Assembly (NCBI RefSeq): GCF_030413595.1
Contig: NZ_CP129238.1
Coordinates: forward strand, 868,001-932,000
DNA length: 64,000 bases
Source: Planococcus liqunii
GTDB lineage: Bacteria; Bacillota; Bacilli; Bacillales_A; Planococcaceae
Direction: 5' to 3'
The number at the start of each line of letters is the position of its first letter. Position 1 is the stretch's first letter. Both the position numbers and the translations under genes were made by a program. This document shows, piece by piece, positions 1 through 9,042 of this stretch. Under the pieces are notes generated by a model. That model saw only the letters and a list, made by a program, of their open reading frames with translations, searched no databases and was not told the origin of the DNA.

Positions 1-2
1 AT

Positions 3-788
3 CGGGTTACGCAGGAATCCCATGGTTTTCTGACTCGGGATGGCATCAAGCCTGAAGAATTCCGAACCATTGCAATTGATCAGTTAAAGCCTTATTCCTC
101 CGTCGAACATTTCTCCAAAACGGTATCGGCCATTGAACGGCTGGAAAATGGTTCTTTTACAATTTCAGCCGCCGGCGAAGAATTTAAAGCGGAAAAAGTA
201 ATCCTGGCTACAGGCGTCCAGGAAGCATTTCCGGATATTCCAGGCATCCGCGATTATTACGGCAAAAGCCTTTACAGCTGCCCGTACTGTGACGGTTGGG
301 AAATGAGAGATCAGCCGCTCGTGGTCATTGCTGAAATAGAAGCGCATGCTTTGCATTTAGGAAAGCTCGTGTACAACTGGACAGAAAATCTTGTCATTGC
401 AAGCAATGGGCACGATTTCACAGCCGAAACGCTGCAAGAGTTCAAGCGGAAAAACATTCACGTCAAAAGCGGTAAAATTGCTGCTCTGGAAGGAAAAGAC
501 GGCTATTTAAAGAAACTGGTGTTTGAGGGCGGAGAAGAACTGGAGCGGACAGGCGGGTTTGTCGTGCCATCTTATTACCGTCCAAATCCTTTTGCGGAAC
601 AACTGGGGTGTGAACTCGACAGCAACGGCGCCTTGGTAATGGATCCTTTTGGGCGGACTTCTGTGCCCGGCGTTTATGCAGCCGGGGAAAACGTTACCGG
701 CGGCCCTTCATCGCTAATTATTGCAGCAGCAGAAGGAAGCAAGGCGGCGACCGCCGCAAACATGGAGCTGGTTTTGGAACGCTATTGA
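3..788 (+). CDS. NAD(P)/FAD-dependent oxidoreductase, thioredoxin-reductase-like (5' end outside window)
   Basis: The reading frame is open from base 3, so the N-terminal FAD-binding part lies upstream of the window. What is visible is the C-terminal two thirds of a TrxB-type flavoprotein: an ILATGV segment, then the redox-active CPYCDGWE motif (CxxC at 279-290), and near the end the PGVYAAGE segment that binds FAD in this family. Proteins of this fold pass electrons from NAD(P)H through FAD to a disulfide. The CPYCDGWE form is usual in stand-alone relatives of TrxB whose partner is often unknown, so I do not call it trxB. It ends at a TGA about 70 bp before the next gene. Confidence 0.85.
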   Translation, partial: RVTQESHGFLTRDGIKPEEFRTIAIDQLKPYSSVEHFSKTVSAIERLENGSFTISAAGEEFKAEKVILATGVQEAFPDIPGIRDYYGKSLYSCPYCDGWEMRDQPLVVIAEIEAHALHLGKLVYNWTENLVIASNGHDFTAETLQEFKRKNIHVKSGKIAALEGKDGYLKKLVFEGGEELERTGGFVVPSYYRPNPFAEQLGCELDSNGALVMDPFGRTSVPGVYAAGENVTGGPSSLIIAAAEGSKAATAANMELVLERY

Positions 789-858
789 TTTTGAGCCATT
801 CCGAGTAGTGGTCACTTCGGCTATAATGGTTGTTAAAAGGGAAAAAGGATGGGGACAA

Positions 859-1755
859 ATGAAGCGATTTTCAACTGAACATAGAATTACGGCATTTTCA
901 AAAAAACACGAACCGGCATATTTTGTGGAACTGGGTGAGGCAGTGGCGGTGGAAACGATGGATTGCTACGACGGACAGGTGCAGGACAGCTCTACGCTCC
1001 GCGGGGATTTTGACAGAAGCCGGCTGAATCCGGCAACCGGGCCCATTTACATTAACGGCATTCAAAAAGGAGACACCTTATGTGTCGAGGTGCTGTCAAT
1101 CGAAACGGGGGACTTTGGTATCATGATGGCTGCCCCTGGACTTGGTCCGTTGGGCGAGCATGTCACGGATTCGACGACAAAAATTTTGCCGATCCGGAAT
1201 GGCCAAATAGAGTTTGCCGAATCGCTCAAGTTGCCGGTAAGTTCGATGATCGGTGTGGCCGGCGTTGCGCCGGCGGAAGGGGAAATCTCGACAGCCCTTC
1301 CAGGGGAACATGGCGGAAATCTCGATACAAAAGATATCAAAGCGGGCAATAAATTGTATCTGCCTGTGTTTGCAGACGGAGCACTTGCGGCGTTTGGAGA
1401 TTTGCATGCGGCAATGGGAGACGGGGAACTGAGCGGCACTGGTGTTGAAACAAGCGGAGTTATCGGGCTGCGCTTCACGAAAGCGCCTGTCCTAATTGAA
1501 AACCCGCTGGTCGAAGATGACGATTTTCTATACTTCCTTGCCTCTGCAAAATCTTACGAAGAAGCCATCGATACGGTTTTGTACCAGACGGCGAAGCAAT
1601 TGGCCGACTGGCTCGGTTTGCCGTTTGATGACGGCTACCGTTTATTGAGCGCAGTCTGTGATTTGAAATTCAGCCAGATTGTCAATGACTTGGTGACGGT
1701 AAGAGTCGCAGTGCCAAAATCTTTATTTGCCGGTTCTTTTCCTTGGGAGCAATGA
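859..1755 (+). CDS. acetamidase/formamidase family protein
   Basis: A 298-residue protein of the FmdA/AmdA family, enzymes that hydrolyse short amides such as formamide or acetamide to ammonia and the acid. Family features seen are the early G-x-I-Y-I-N-G-I segment, the GDTL-V-V turn, a D-LHA-MGDGE segment in the second half, and a C-terminal region with YRLLSAVCDLKFSQIVN. The start at 859 is preferred because AAAGGATGGGG lies just upstream. An in-frame ATG at 826 would add 11 residues but lies before that site. The substrate cannot be told from sequence. It may be transcribed with the flavoprotein gene upstream. Confidence 0.85.
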   Translation: MKRFSTEHRITAFSKKHEPAYFVELGEAVAVETMDCYDGQVQDSSTLRGDFDRSRLNPATGPIYINGIQKGDTLCVEVLSIETGDFGIMMAAPGLGPLGEHVTDSTTKILPIRNGQIEFAESLKLPVSSMIGVAGVAPAEGEISTALPGEHGGNLDTKDIKAGNKLYLPVFADGALAAFGDLHAAMGDGELSGTGVETSGVIGLRFTKAPVLIENPLVEDDDFLYFLASAKSYEEAIDTVLYQTAKQLADWLGLPFDDGYRLLSAVCDLKFSQIVNDLVTVRVAVPKSLFAGSFPWEQ

Positions 1756-1843
1756 AGTAAGAAATCCGACTTTTTCCAACCTGTGCACATCGGATGAGTC
1801 GATTCGATTCCTCGTACAATGAAAAGGGAAAGGAGGTCAGCAA

Positions 1844-2719
1844 ATGGATATGCTAAAAGATATGAATGAAGCCTTGCGCTATATTGAAGAACAGTTGGAC
1901 GCGGACATTGATTTTGAGGAAGTAGCGGCGATTGCAGGTGTTTCGGAATACCATTTCCGCAAATTGTTTTCGTATTTGTCCGGCATGAGCCTGAATTCGT
2001 ATATCCGAAACCGGCGATTGTCCCAGGCAGCCTTCGATCTGCAGCAGGGCGGCGAGCGGGTATTGGACGTTGCCGTCAAATATGGCTACGATTCAGCGGA
2101 CGGTTTTAGCCGGGCATTTCGTGACTGGTCTGGCATGAATCCGTCGGAAGTGAAAAATAGCGATTTGTTCAAAGTGTTTCCAAAGCTGACTTTCCAACTG
2201 ATTGTACAAGGAGGAATTGATATGGAATATCGCATTGTAGAGAAAGAGCCATTTAAATTAGTGGGAATCAAAAAACGCGTGCCGATTGTTTTTGAAGGCG
2301 AAAATCCGGAGATCATGAAAATGGTGCAGTCCATTACACCGGAACAGCGGGAGCAGCTGCAGCAATTGCGCAACACGGAAGTGAAAACCGTCGTCAACGC
2401 TTCGTTCAATTTTGACGAAGGGCGCAACATCGAAAAAGGGCAATTGGACCATTTGATCGGCTCCATCACGACAGAAGATCGCGATTTTGAAGATTTTGAT
2501 GTAGTGGAAGTGCCGGCAGGAAGCTGGGCTGTTTTCAGCTCAGAAGGGCCGTTTCCCCAAACGCTCCAACAGACATGGGCGAAAATCTTTTCGGAATGGC
2601 TGCCTTCGTCCCATTATGAACTGGAAGACGGACCGGAAATCTCTTTTAACGGCGGCTTTTCAAATCCGCAGAAAGTCTATAGCGAGATTTGGGTTCCAGT
2701 GAAAGAAATGACGAAATAA
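1844..2719 (+). CDS. AraC-family regulator with GyrI-like effector-binding domain
   Basis: A 291-residue regulator. Residues about 5-105 hold the paired helix-turn-helix of the AraC family (IAGVSEYHFRKLF, then a second helix pair with GYDSADGFSRAFR). Residues about 125-291 match the GyrI-like/AraC effector-binding fold (EPFKLVGIKKRVP, then PAGSWAVFSSEGPFP, ending SEIWVPV). This architecture is that of SoxS/Rob-like multidrug or small-molecule sensors, which bind a ligand in the C-terminal domain. A perfect AAAGGAGG sits 8 bases before the ATG. It is followed by a strong terminator, so it is the last gene of its transcript. The target genes are unknown. Confidence 0.9.
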   Translation: MDMLKDMNEALRYIEEQLDADIDFEEVAAIAGVSEYHFRKLFSYLSGMSLNSYIRNRRLSQAAFDLQQGGERVLDVAVKYGYDSADGFSRAFRDWSGMNPSEVKNSDLFKVFPKLTFQLIVQGGIDMEYRIVEKEPFKLVGIKKRVPIVFEGENPEIMKMVQSITPEQREQLQQLRNTEVKTVVNASFNFDEGRNIEKGQLDHLIGSITTEDRDFEDFDVVEVPAGSWAVFSSEGPFPQTLQQTWAKIFSEWLPSSHYELEDGPEISFNGGFSNPQKVYSEIWVPVKEMTK

Positions 2720-2741
2720 CAGCTTCGAAACCCCATAAATC

Positions 2742-2786
2742 AAAAAGCCGATGTTTCTGCAGAAAGCAGAACATCGGCTTTTTTAG
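2742..2786. terminator. bidirectional intrinsic terminator
   Basis: AAAAGCCGATGTT and AACATCGGCTTTTTT form a GC-rich hairpin with flanking A and T runs. It lies between the convergent AraC-type gene and the anti-sigma gene and can end both. Confidence 0.85.
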
Positions 2787-2807
2787 GGAACAATTGATTT
2801 TGGGAGT

Positions 2808-3788
2808 TTATTTTATTTCTATTGATACGGAAGAAGCATCCACCGGACTACCTTCATCTTCAAAGTTCTCAACATACGTAATGGTTGGAATGATGGTTAC
2901 AGAAGAAGCTGCCGGATCCATGGCTTCAAAGGTGAATTGTTGCCGGGACTCGTTGCCGGTTCCAAACCGCATAGGATAGATATTTCCGAGGTCGTCTTTC
3001 AATTGCCAATCAGTCATATAGTGATTTTCATCAATTTCGTCTTTCGACAGCGTCATCACGGTGGACAGTTTCGTTAACTTCAGTTTATCCAAAGCATAGC
3101 TGCCGCCTTCAAAGAAAATCTCTTTGCCGATTGGCACCTTTTCGCTGTCAATGGCTTTGAGTTTAAACTCAAATGCCCAATCTCCAGCTACGCGTGTGCC
3201 GGTTTCCATATCTTCGAAAGCCTCGGGTTTCCAAGAAAGTTTCAAGGTGCTGGGCGGACCGAAAAAGAAATCCGGAGCCATCGTGATCATGCCGGCATAA
3301 GTTGTATCATCCACTTTCTCCATGGCGGTGGCAGAGCCTGAACCGCCGGCACCAGATGCTTCCAGCAGGCCGCTTGCGTTAGGGAACTCACCCAGGTCTT
3401 TTTCGGTCTTCAATGCAAAACTGATGGTGACCGATGTGCCGTCGTAAACGGCTTCTTCGATAGCTACCGTCGTGCCATTGCTTGTCTTTGCCAATCCGAT
3501 CGGCTGGGCCATTTCACTGAAATGATTGAAAATCAATTCGTCTCCATCAAAATAGGATACGATATTCTGCAAAACCGGAATCTGGGAAGCAAGTGAAGGA
3601 AAAGCGATCGTTGCTGTAGCAGCGGATGCCAGAAAAATACCGGCTGCAAGTGCGAGTTTGGCAAACCATGGGGATTTGCGCTTTTTGCCGAGGAGGCTTT
3701 TGTGCATCTGCTTTTTTTCAGAGCTGGAAACTTCAGCTTCCGGAAAGTCTTCAATATCGGTCATCAGCCATTTCTTTACGTCACTCAT
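2808..3788 (-). CDS. DUF4179 anti-sigma factor-like membrane protein
   Basis: 326 residues. An acidic N-terminal cytoplasmic part of about 40 residues is followed by one hydrophobic segment (residues about 42-65, LALAAGIFLASAATATIAF) and a large extracytoplasmic domain. This layout and the sequence just after the membrane segment match DUF4179 proteins, which are usually the anti-sigma partner of an adjacent ECF sigma factor. The start overlaps the end of the sigma gene by 4 bases, so the two are translationally coupled. By inference it holds the sigma factor at the membrane until an envelope signal arrives. Ligand and release mechanism are unknown. Confidence 0.85.
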   Translation of the reverse strand: MSDVKKWLMTDIEDFPEAEVSSSEKKQMHKSLLGKKRKSPWFAKLALAAGIFLASAATATIAFPSLASQIPVLQNIVSYFDGDELIFNHFSEMAQPIGLAKTSNGTTVAIEEAVYDGTSVTISFALKTEKDLGEFPNASGLLEASGAGGSGSATAMEKVDDTTYAGMITMAPDFFFGPPSTLKLSWKPEAFEDMETGTRVAGDWAFEFKLKAIDSEKVPIGKEIFFEGGSYALDKLKLTKLSTVMTLSKDEIDENHYMTDWQLKDDLGNIYPMRFGTGNESRQQFTFEAMDPAASSVTIIPTITYVENFEDEGSPVDASSVSIEIK

Positions 3789-4339
3789 ATGAATCGCTCC
3801 TTTCGTTCCATCAAATGCCCCAGTTTCCTCTTGCCGCGGTAGAGCCGGTTTTCGACTGCAGAAAGGGTGATGCCGAGTGCTTCTGCAATTTCATTGTTTG
3901 ACAGGTCCAAATAATACCGCATCAAAAACAATTCACGGTCTGCTTCCGGCAGTTGATGGAGCCGGACCAGCATTTCCTCGCGTGATTCGTTCTTCAGGAC
4001 GGCTTCTTCCGTGGAGTGCCGGCCGCCGCTTGCCACATTCTCATCGGTCAATGTTTCCCGCAGCTGCTGTTTTGTCTCCCGGCGATACCGGTCGATTGCT
4101 TTGTATTTGGCAACCATGCCAGCCCATTTGCGGAAATCCTCATTGCTGCCTTCAAACTGGTGGGATTTTTGCCAAATCGTCAGGAATACATCGTTCAGGC
4201 ATTCTTCTGCCGCTTGTTTTCCACAGCTTTTGGCTAGAATATGCTGGCAAATCCCTTTGAGAAAAGGCATGTATGTATCAATCAAAAATGCCAAGGCTTC
4301 TTCATCCCGCCGCTTTAACCGACCGATAAAATTCTCCAC
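3785..4339 (-). CDS. ECF-type RNA polymerase sigma factor
   Basis: 184 residues, the normal size for an ECF sigma factor. Region 2 spans about residues 10-85 (AAEECLNDVFLTIWQ, then KYKAIDRYRR). Region 4 spans about 120-175 (LPEADRELFLMRYY, then NNEIAEALGITLSAVENRL, the -35-binding helix-turn-helix). The start is a GTG with GGGAGGG seven bases upstream. It forms a two-gene operon with the DUF4179 protein downstream. In this family the sigma factor commonly drives its own promoter, but I could not identify a convincing ECF-type promoter upstream. Confidence 0.92.
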   Translation of the reverse strand: MENFIGRLKRRDEEALAFLIDTYMPFLKGICQHILAKSCGKQAAEECLNDVFLTIWQKSHQFEGSNEDFRKWAGMVAKYKAIDRYRRETKQQLRETLTDENVASGGRHSTEEAVLKNESREEMLVRLHQLPEADRELFLMRYYLDLSNNEIAEALGITLSAVENRLYRGKRKLGHLMERKERFI

Positions 4340-4552
4340 TTGAATCCCTCCCTTGCCTTGTTACTGAATACAACGAAGCCATATGAACAAACCTCGCGAA
4401 CTTTTTTAAAAAAATGGCCAGACAAAAAGCAGAAGCCGAAATAGTGGCCTCCGAGAAAGCGGGGAGTTGTGCGCTGGAGTCCTGTATATTGTTGAAAAGT
4501 ATAATGGACCTGACGGTGACATACAATGGAATTTTAAGCGCGGAAAAGACAA

Positions 4553-4593
4553 AAAGGAGCTGCAGGACCCATTCGGGTTTCCTGCAGCTCCTT
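4553..4593 (-). terminator. intrinsic terminator of the YqcI/YcgG-family gene
   Basis: AAGGAGCTGCAGGA pairs with TCCTGCAGCTCCTT around a short loop. It lies directly downstream of the minus-strand gene ending at 4599. Confidence 0.75.
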
Positions 4594-4598
4594 ATCGG

Positions 4599-5336
4599 TT
4601 ATTCAGCCATCTCTTTATGATGGAATGGGCATTTGCCTTTGATCGGTTCGCTGTCGTCTCCAATGAAGAATTGCTTCCATTCATTGTGCGTCGGGTCACC
4701 AAAATGGCTGATGTCCGGGTGGGTCGGCAAGTGGTCCCAAGCTTCCACACGGGAACGCACTTTGTCGCGCGACATGATGCCGCCTTTTTCGGTCCCTTTC
4801 AAGCCTTCAAAAATGCGGCGCGGCTGGAACCCGAGCACCATCGCGTTGCCGAGATGCCGCGTTTTGCGCTGTTTGTATGCCGGGGCGTTGCCGAACACGA
4901 AAATCGGTTCGCCGTCGAAGGTAAAGTCCCACAGGTAATGGTCCGGATCTTTCGGTGCATCTTTCGGCCATTCGGTTTTATCGGTATCGTGCATGTATTG
5001 CAGCAGATCCCAGAATTGCTTCCGGTATTCTTCAAGAGAACCTTCCGTTTCAAAAGGCTCGACAAACACAAAAAGGCCGTGGCGCTTATGCTTTGGATCC
5101 TTAAACAGCTGAAGAAATGCCGAAACTGCTTCCGGCAAATTGCGCCAGTCGTCCTGGGTGACATAAGCGTAGCGGAGCTCACCTTTCAACTCGCCGCTCA
5201 TCCCGAAATAGCAGGGGAACGTTTTATCGGTTACCGTGTTATGGAAGGTTTGGTATTCGTTAAGCAGCCATTCAGGCAAATCGCTGCGGTTTTGAAAATC
5301 TTCTTTTGTCAATAAAGCGTCAACAGTCGTCGTCAA
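4599..5336 (-). CDS. YqcI/YcgG family protein
   Basis: 245 residues with the hallmarks of the YqcI/YcgG family: an early FPCYFG segment, a central GLFVFVEPF and WDLLQYMH, GNAPAYKQRKTRHLGN in the middle, and a C-terminal cysteine-containing KCPFHH ending. The biochemical role of the family is not established to my knowledge. The protein is soluble, with no signal peptide or membrane segment. It is a single-gene unit between its own terminator and a 312-bp spacer. A 282-codon frame on the opposite strand is a shadow. Confidence 0.85.
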   Translation of the reverse strand: MTTTVDALLTKEDFQNRSDLPEWLLNEYQTFHNTVTDKTFPCYFGMSGELKGELRYAYVTQDDWRNLPEAVSAFLQLFKDPKHKRHGLFVFVEPFETEGSLEEYRKQFWDLLQYMHDTDKTEWPKDAPKDPDHYLWDFTFDGEPIFVFGNAPAYKQRKTRHLGNAMVLGFQPRRIFEGLKGTEKGGIMSRDKVRSRVEAWDHLPTHPDISHFGDPTHNEWKQFFIGDDSEPIKGKCPFHHKEMAE

Positions 5337-5648
5337 TGAAATTCCTCCAATTTGCTCTACATGTATCTCTGTAAAGCATTCCCTAATTGGATGGAATAAA
5401 ACGGCCAGAAGACCAGCGGCCAGGTGATTCAGTAAATGGCATCGGTTGCTTTTGCATATAGTTGAATAAATAAATGGCTCTGAATAGAAGAAATTTCAAT
5501 GAAATCATTCTTTGTCATTAATGAGTGAATTGATTTTTATACATAAAATCAAATAAAAATTTATTGACTGACTTTTTTATTCATAGTAACCTTTAACATG
5601 TGTTTAATGGAGAAATTAAAGCTAATGCTAAAAAGGTGAGGGGATAAA
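5337..5648. other. AT-rich intergenic region upstream of the YfcC-type carrier
   Basis: No gene is visible. It separates two divergent genes and must hold both promoters. TTGACT at 5564-5569 with TAACCT at 5587-5592 (17-bp spacer) is a weak candidate for the carrier gene. A TGAAT/TTTTTATACAT segment at about 5526-5544 resembles half of an ArgR box, but not well enough to call. Confidence 0.35.
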
Positions 5649-7064
5649 ATGGCTACAGTAAACGAACACATCAATATAGAGAAAAAGAAGAAAGAATCCT
5701 TGCATCCATTTGTTATCATGTTTGGTGTAATTCTGGTTATGGCTTTGTTAACTTATATTATTCCTGCAGGCGAATATGAACGTGTAACAAACGAAGCGGG
5801 CCAAACGGTTGTTGTGGATGGATCTTATAAGGAAGTTGCAGCACCGTCGGCTGGATTTTTGGATATTTTCCAATCCATCCATAAAGGGATGGTGCAAAGT
5901 GCACCAATCATTTTCTTTATCTTCATAGTTGGCGGTGCCTTTCATGTGTTCCGGGACACGAAAGCGATAGAAGGGGCATTTGCAAGTATTTCAAGTAAAA
6001 CAAAAGGCAAAGAAATGCTGATGATTCCAATTGTCATGATGTTCTTTGGGGTCGCTGGTGCATCAATAGGAATGTTTGAGGAAGCATTGCCATTCGTAAT
6101 GATCATGATTCCATTTGCTATCTTGTTGGGCTATGATTCGATGGTCGGAGCAGCAATGGTTCTTGTAGGGGTGGCTGCGGGCTTTACAGCGGCATTTATG
6201 AACCCATTCACAGTAGGGGTAGCTCAGGGCTTGGCGGAATTGCCGCTGTTTTCAGGCATGTTGCCAAGAATCGGCTTTTGGCTGGTTTATATGGCTGCAG
6301 CCATTACCTTTGTCATGATTTATGCGCATAAAGTGAAAAAAGACCCAACAAAAAGTGTGGTTTACGAAGAAGACAAAGCACGCCAAATAGACACGGCTGC
6401 TATGAATCAACAAAAAATAACGAAAAACCAAATCGCCGTTCTGGCTGTCCTTGGAGCCACATTGATCATCCTTGCTTACTCGGTTATCAAGTTTGGCTGG
6501 TACATAGGAGAAATTGCAGGGTTGTTCTTGATTATGGCAATTGTAATGGGTTTGGTTTACCGGATGAGTTTTAATCAAATGGCTCGGTCATTTGTCAAAG
6601 GCTGCGAGGAAATGGCGACGGGGGCATTGATTGTCGGCTTTGCTTACGGGGCGCTAGTTCTGCTGCAGGAAAGCTTGACGATTGATACGATTTTATACAA
6701 TATATCCAATGTCGTTTCTTCTCTCCCAGGAACCTTGAGTGCAGTAGCTATGTTTGCCACTCAAACTCTTTTGAATATGATCATCACTTCAGGCAGCGGG
6801 CAGGCTGCATTGAGTATGCCAATCATGACGCCGCTTGCTGATTTGATTGGAGTCAGCCGCCAGACTGCGGTCCTTGCTTACCAAATGGGCGATGGGGTAA
6901 CGAATATTTTCTCGCCGACAAGCGGGTTGCTGTTTGCTGCACTAGCGATGGCCGGCATTCCCATTACCAAATGGTTCAAATGGGTTTGGCCGCTGATTTT
7001 GGTGCAAACGGTTTTGAGCATTATTTTCGTGACGGTTGCTCATTTGTTTATCTGGACGGTGTAA
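5649..7064 (+). CDS. YfcC/DcuC-type membrane carrier
   Basis: 471 residues with about 11-12 membrane segments, after a charged N-terminus (IEKKKKES). The opening HPFVIMFGVILVMALLTYIIPAGEYER and the GQAALSMPIMTPLADLIG segment near residue 385 are typical of the YfcC branch of the DcuC (C4-dicarboxylate carrier) superfamily. Several YfcC relatives lie near arginine or ornithine genes and are thought to move amino acids, but nothing here fixes the substrate. The gene has its own terminator and no partner, so it is a single-gene transporter. AAGGTGAGGGG precedes the ATG. Confidence 0.85.
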   Translation: MATVNEHINIEKKKKESLHPFVIMFGVILVMALLTYIIPAGEYERVTNEAGQTVVVDGSYKEVAAPSAGFLDIFQSIHKGMVQSAPIIFFIFIVGGAFHVFRDTKAIEGAFASISSKTKGKEMLMIPIVMMFFGVAGASIGMFEEALPFVMIMIPFAILLGYDSMVGAAMVLVGVAAGFTAAFMNPFTVGVAQGLAELPLFSGMLPRIGFWLVYMAAAITFVMIYAHKVKKDPTKSVVYEEDKARQIDTAAMNQQKITKNQIAVLAVLGATLIILAYSVIKFGWYIGEIAGLFLIMAIVMGLVYRMSFNQMARSFVKGCEEMATGALIVGFAYGALVLLQESLTIDTILYNISNVVSSLPGTLSAVAMFATQTLLNMIITSGSGQAALSMPIMTPLADLIGVSRQTAVLAYQMGDGVTNIFSPTSGLLFAALAMAGIPITKWFKWVWPLILVQTVLSIIFVTVAHLFIWTV

Positions 7065-7072
7065 TATAGAAG

Positions 7073-7110
7073 AAACTGCCTCACAAATAAAAATGTGAGG
7101 CAGTTTTTTT
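7073..7110 (+). terminator. intrinsic terminator of the carrier gene
   Basis: AAACTGCCTCACA and TGTGAGGCAGTTTTTTT form a perfect 13-bp stem followed by a T run. The T run overlaps a candidate SigB -35 element. Confidence 0.9.
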
Positions 7111-7128
7111 AATTGGATTAAAGGGTAT
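7103..7128 (+). promoter_or_regulatory. candidate sigma-B promoter
   Basis: GTTTTT at 7103-7108, a 14-bp spacer and GGGTAT at 7123-7128 fit the SigB consensus GTTTAA-N12-15-GGGTAT in the -10 and partly in the -35. It would drive the 78-residue hydrophilic protein downstream with a leader of about 110 nt. Confidence 0.5.
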
Positions 7129-7246
7129 AAAAAAGATTAAGAATTTAATCCAGTAGGGCTTGGAACAATGGGAGAGCGCTGCCTTGACAGGATAGAGGTC
7201 GCTCGTTTAGTCCCCAGCCATTAAACTTCTAAGGGAGGGATAAGCT

Positions 7247-7483
7247 ATGAAAACAAACTCTTCAGATGGAAACACTTTAAACAATAAAACAACGATGGAC
7301 AAAATCACCAAGAAAGCAAAAGATGCTTTTGGAAAAGACGACAGCCGTGAAATCGGTGTCGATGGGCCGTTCCAAAATGCACCGGATGAAGGCAGAGAAG
7401 ATGTTCCAAAAGGAGATAAAGTTATTACAGACCATAAGACCGGGGAAAAGAAGCATATTGAAAATACAGGAGACAAATATTAA
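7247..7483 (+). CDS. small hydrophilic protein of unknown function
   Basis: 78 residues, strongly charged and without membrane segments or cysteine. The N-terminal half is rich in Lys, Asn and Thr, and the C-terminal half has an acidic, Gly/Asp-rich composition (REIGVDGPFQNAPDEG). GGGAGGGATAAGCT precedes the ATG and a terminator follows, so the gene is well framed. I recognise no domain. The composition resembles small general-stress proteins of Bacillales, which agrees with the candidate SigB promoter upstream; that is inference only. Confidence 0.65.
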   Translation: MKTNSSDGNTLNNKTTMDKITKKAKDAFGKDDSREIGVDGPFQNAPDEGREDVPKGDKVITDHKTGEKKHIENTGDKY

Positions 7484-7488
7484 AAAGC

Positions 7489-7525
7489 GAATGCGGCAGC
7501 TGCCTTAGCTGCCGCATCCGTTTTT
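7489..7525 (+). terminator. intrinsic terminator
   Basis: ATGCGGCAGCT and AGCTGCCGCAT form an 11-bp stem with a T run. It ends the small-protein transcript and faces the amino-acid ABC operon. Confidence 0.85.
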
Positions 7526-7534
7526 CCCTGGGAA

Positions 7535-8284
7535 TCAGGCTCTTCTCAGCAAGACCTTCTGCAAAAATTTCTGCGTCCGTTCCTCAGTAGGCGCTGTGAA
7601 AATATCTTCCGGTTTCCCTTGTTCGATAATATGGCCGTCTGCGATAAAGATGACACGGTCCGATACTTCGCGGGCAAAATCCATTTCATGCGTCACGATG
7701 ACCATCGTTTGCCCTTCCAAAGCCAACTCTTTGATGACCGTCAATACTTCGCCGACCAGTTCCGGGTCAAGTGCGGAAGTCGGTTCGTCAAACAACAGGA
7801 GGTCCGGTTTTAAGGCAAGAATGCGGGCGATGGCGGCCCGTTGTTTCTGGCCGCCTGACAATTGTTCCGGATATTGGTTTTTATGGTTGAGCAGTCCGAC
7901 TTTCTGCAGCAGCCCTTCTGCTTCGCGCACCAAGTCCAGCTTGTTCCTTTTCTGCACAACAAGCGGCGCTTCGATAATGTTTTCAATTACCGTCTTATGC
8001 GGGAATAAGTGAAAATGCTGAAACACCATGCCTGAGAATTGGCGGATGTCGATTTTTTGTTTTTTGCTTGGCGTTTTTCCAGTGAATGTGACGCGGACGT
8101 CATTAATCTGGAGTGACCCACGCGACGGGGTTTCCAAAAGGTTCAAGCAGCGGAGCAAAGTGGTTTTGCCGGAACCCGATGGCCCGATGATGCTGACGAC
8201 TTCACCTTTATTAATCTCTAAGGAGATCGATTTCAGCACTTCCACGTCATCAAATTGTTTGCTTAAATTTTCAACTTTGATCAT
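7535..8284 (-). CDS. polar amino-acid ABC transporter, ATP-binding protein
   Basis: 249 residues of the GlnQ/TcyN type. Walker A is GPSGSGKTT (34-42), the signature is LSGGQKQR near residue 143, Walker B is [14 protein letters not shown], and the switch histidine is in VTHEMDFA. It powers import with the permease and binding protein encoded just upstream. The gap to the permease gene is 15 bp with a Shine-Dalgarno in it. As the third gene of an S-box-controlled operon it is most likely part of a methionine, cystine or related sulfur amino-acid importer (inference from the riboswitch). Confidence 0.92.
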   Translation of the reverse strand: MIKVENLSKQFDDVEVLKSISLEINKGEVVSIIGPSGSGKTTLLRCLNLLETPSRGSLQINDVRVTFTGKTPSKKQKIDIRQFSGMVFQHFHLFPHKTVIENIIEAPLVVQKRNKLDLVREAEGLLQKVGLLNHKNQYPEQLSGGQKQRAAIARILALKPDLLLFDEPTSALDPELVGEVLTVIKELALEGQTMVIVTHEMDFAREVSDRVIFIADGHIIEQGKPEDIFTAPTEERTQKFLQKVLLRRA

Positions 8285-8299
8285 ATAAATGGCCTCCTA

Positions 8300-8983
8300 T
8301 CACGCTGCCACATAGCGGTTTGCTTTTTTCTCGAGGTAATCCTGCAACAGCGTCACCAGTGCACAGATGGCCCAGTAGATGAGTGCGACCAGGATATACA
8401 AAGTGAGGCTTTCATACGTTTGCCCGACCACTACTTTGGCGCGGTAGAACATTTCGGAAACGGTGATGACCATAGCGAGCGAAGTCCCTTTGATGATATC
8501 CATAAACGTGCTCGATAACGGCGGAAGAGCGATGCGCGTCGCTTGCGGCAAAATGATGCGGGTCATCGTTTGCCAGTAGCTCATCCGCAAAGTCTCGGCT
8601 GCTTCCCACTGGCCTTTTGAGACAGAAGAGATGGCAGAGCGGATAATTTCTGCAGTGTAGGCGGAAAAATGGATGCTGATGCCGATGATGGCAGCAGTCA
8701 GCGGTTCCATTTCAATGCCGACCATCGGAAAGCCGAAATACAGGATGAACAAAATGACCAACAGCGGAGTGCCCCGCATAAAGGAAATGAACAACCGGGC
8801 AGGCAGGGACAAGCCGATAAAGCGGTTCATGCGGGCAAGGGCGACGAACAGCCCCATGATCAGCGCAAAAAACATACTGACCAATGCAATCAAGATGGTC
8901 TGCCAGGCCCCTTCCAATATGAAAGGAAGGGAGTCCAGTGCGATTTCTACATTAAAAAGATATTCCCATTTAAAGTCGGCCAT
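8300..8983 (-). CDS. polar amino-acid ABC transporter, permease
   Basis: 227 residues, about five membrane helices. The N-terminal segment (LPFILEGAWQTILIALVSM) is typical of the HisM/GlnP permease family. The EAA loop that contacts the ATPase is near residues 130-150 (EAAETLRMSYWQTMTRIILPQA is longer than the core; the key residues are EAA...G-position replaced, then LPQA). It lies between the binding-protein and ATPase genes in the same direction, and the three form one importer. Confidence 0.92.
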   Translation of the reverse strand: MADFKWEYLFNVEIALDSLPFILEGAWQTILIALVSMFFALIMGLFVALARMNRFIGLSLPARLFISFMRGTPLLVILFILYFGFPMVGIEMEPLTAAIIGISIHFSAYTAEIIRSAISSVSKGQWEAAETLRMSYWQTMTRIILPQATRIALPPLSSTFMDIIKGTSLAMVITVSEMFYRAKVVVGQTYESLTLYILVALIYWAICALVTLLQDYLEKKANRYVAA

Positions 8984-9042
8984 CGGAAAACTCCTTTGCT
9001 TATTATGTATAAAAGGGGAACCCGAAGATTCCCCAAAAATGA

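Noticed and set aside
4467..5315. 282-codon plus-strand frame opposite the YqcI/YcgG gene
   Set aside because: The minus-strand frame matches a known family over its full length; this one has no recognisable domain and lacks a proper ribosome site.
5520..5550. ArgR box before the YfcC-type carrier
   Set aside because: Only half of the 18-bp consensus is visible and no second box lies nearby; not enough to call arginine control.
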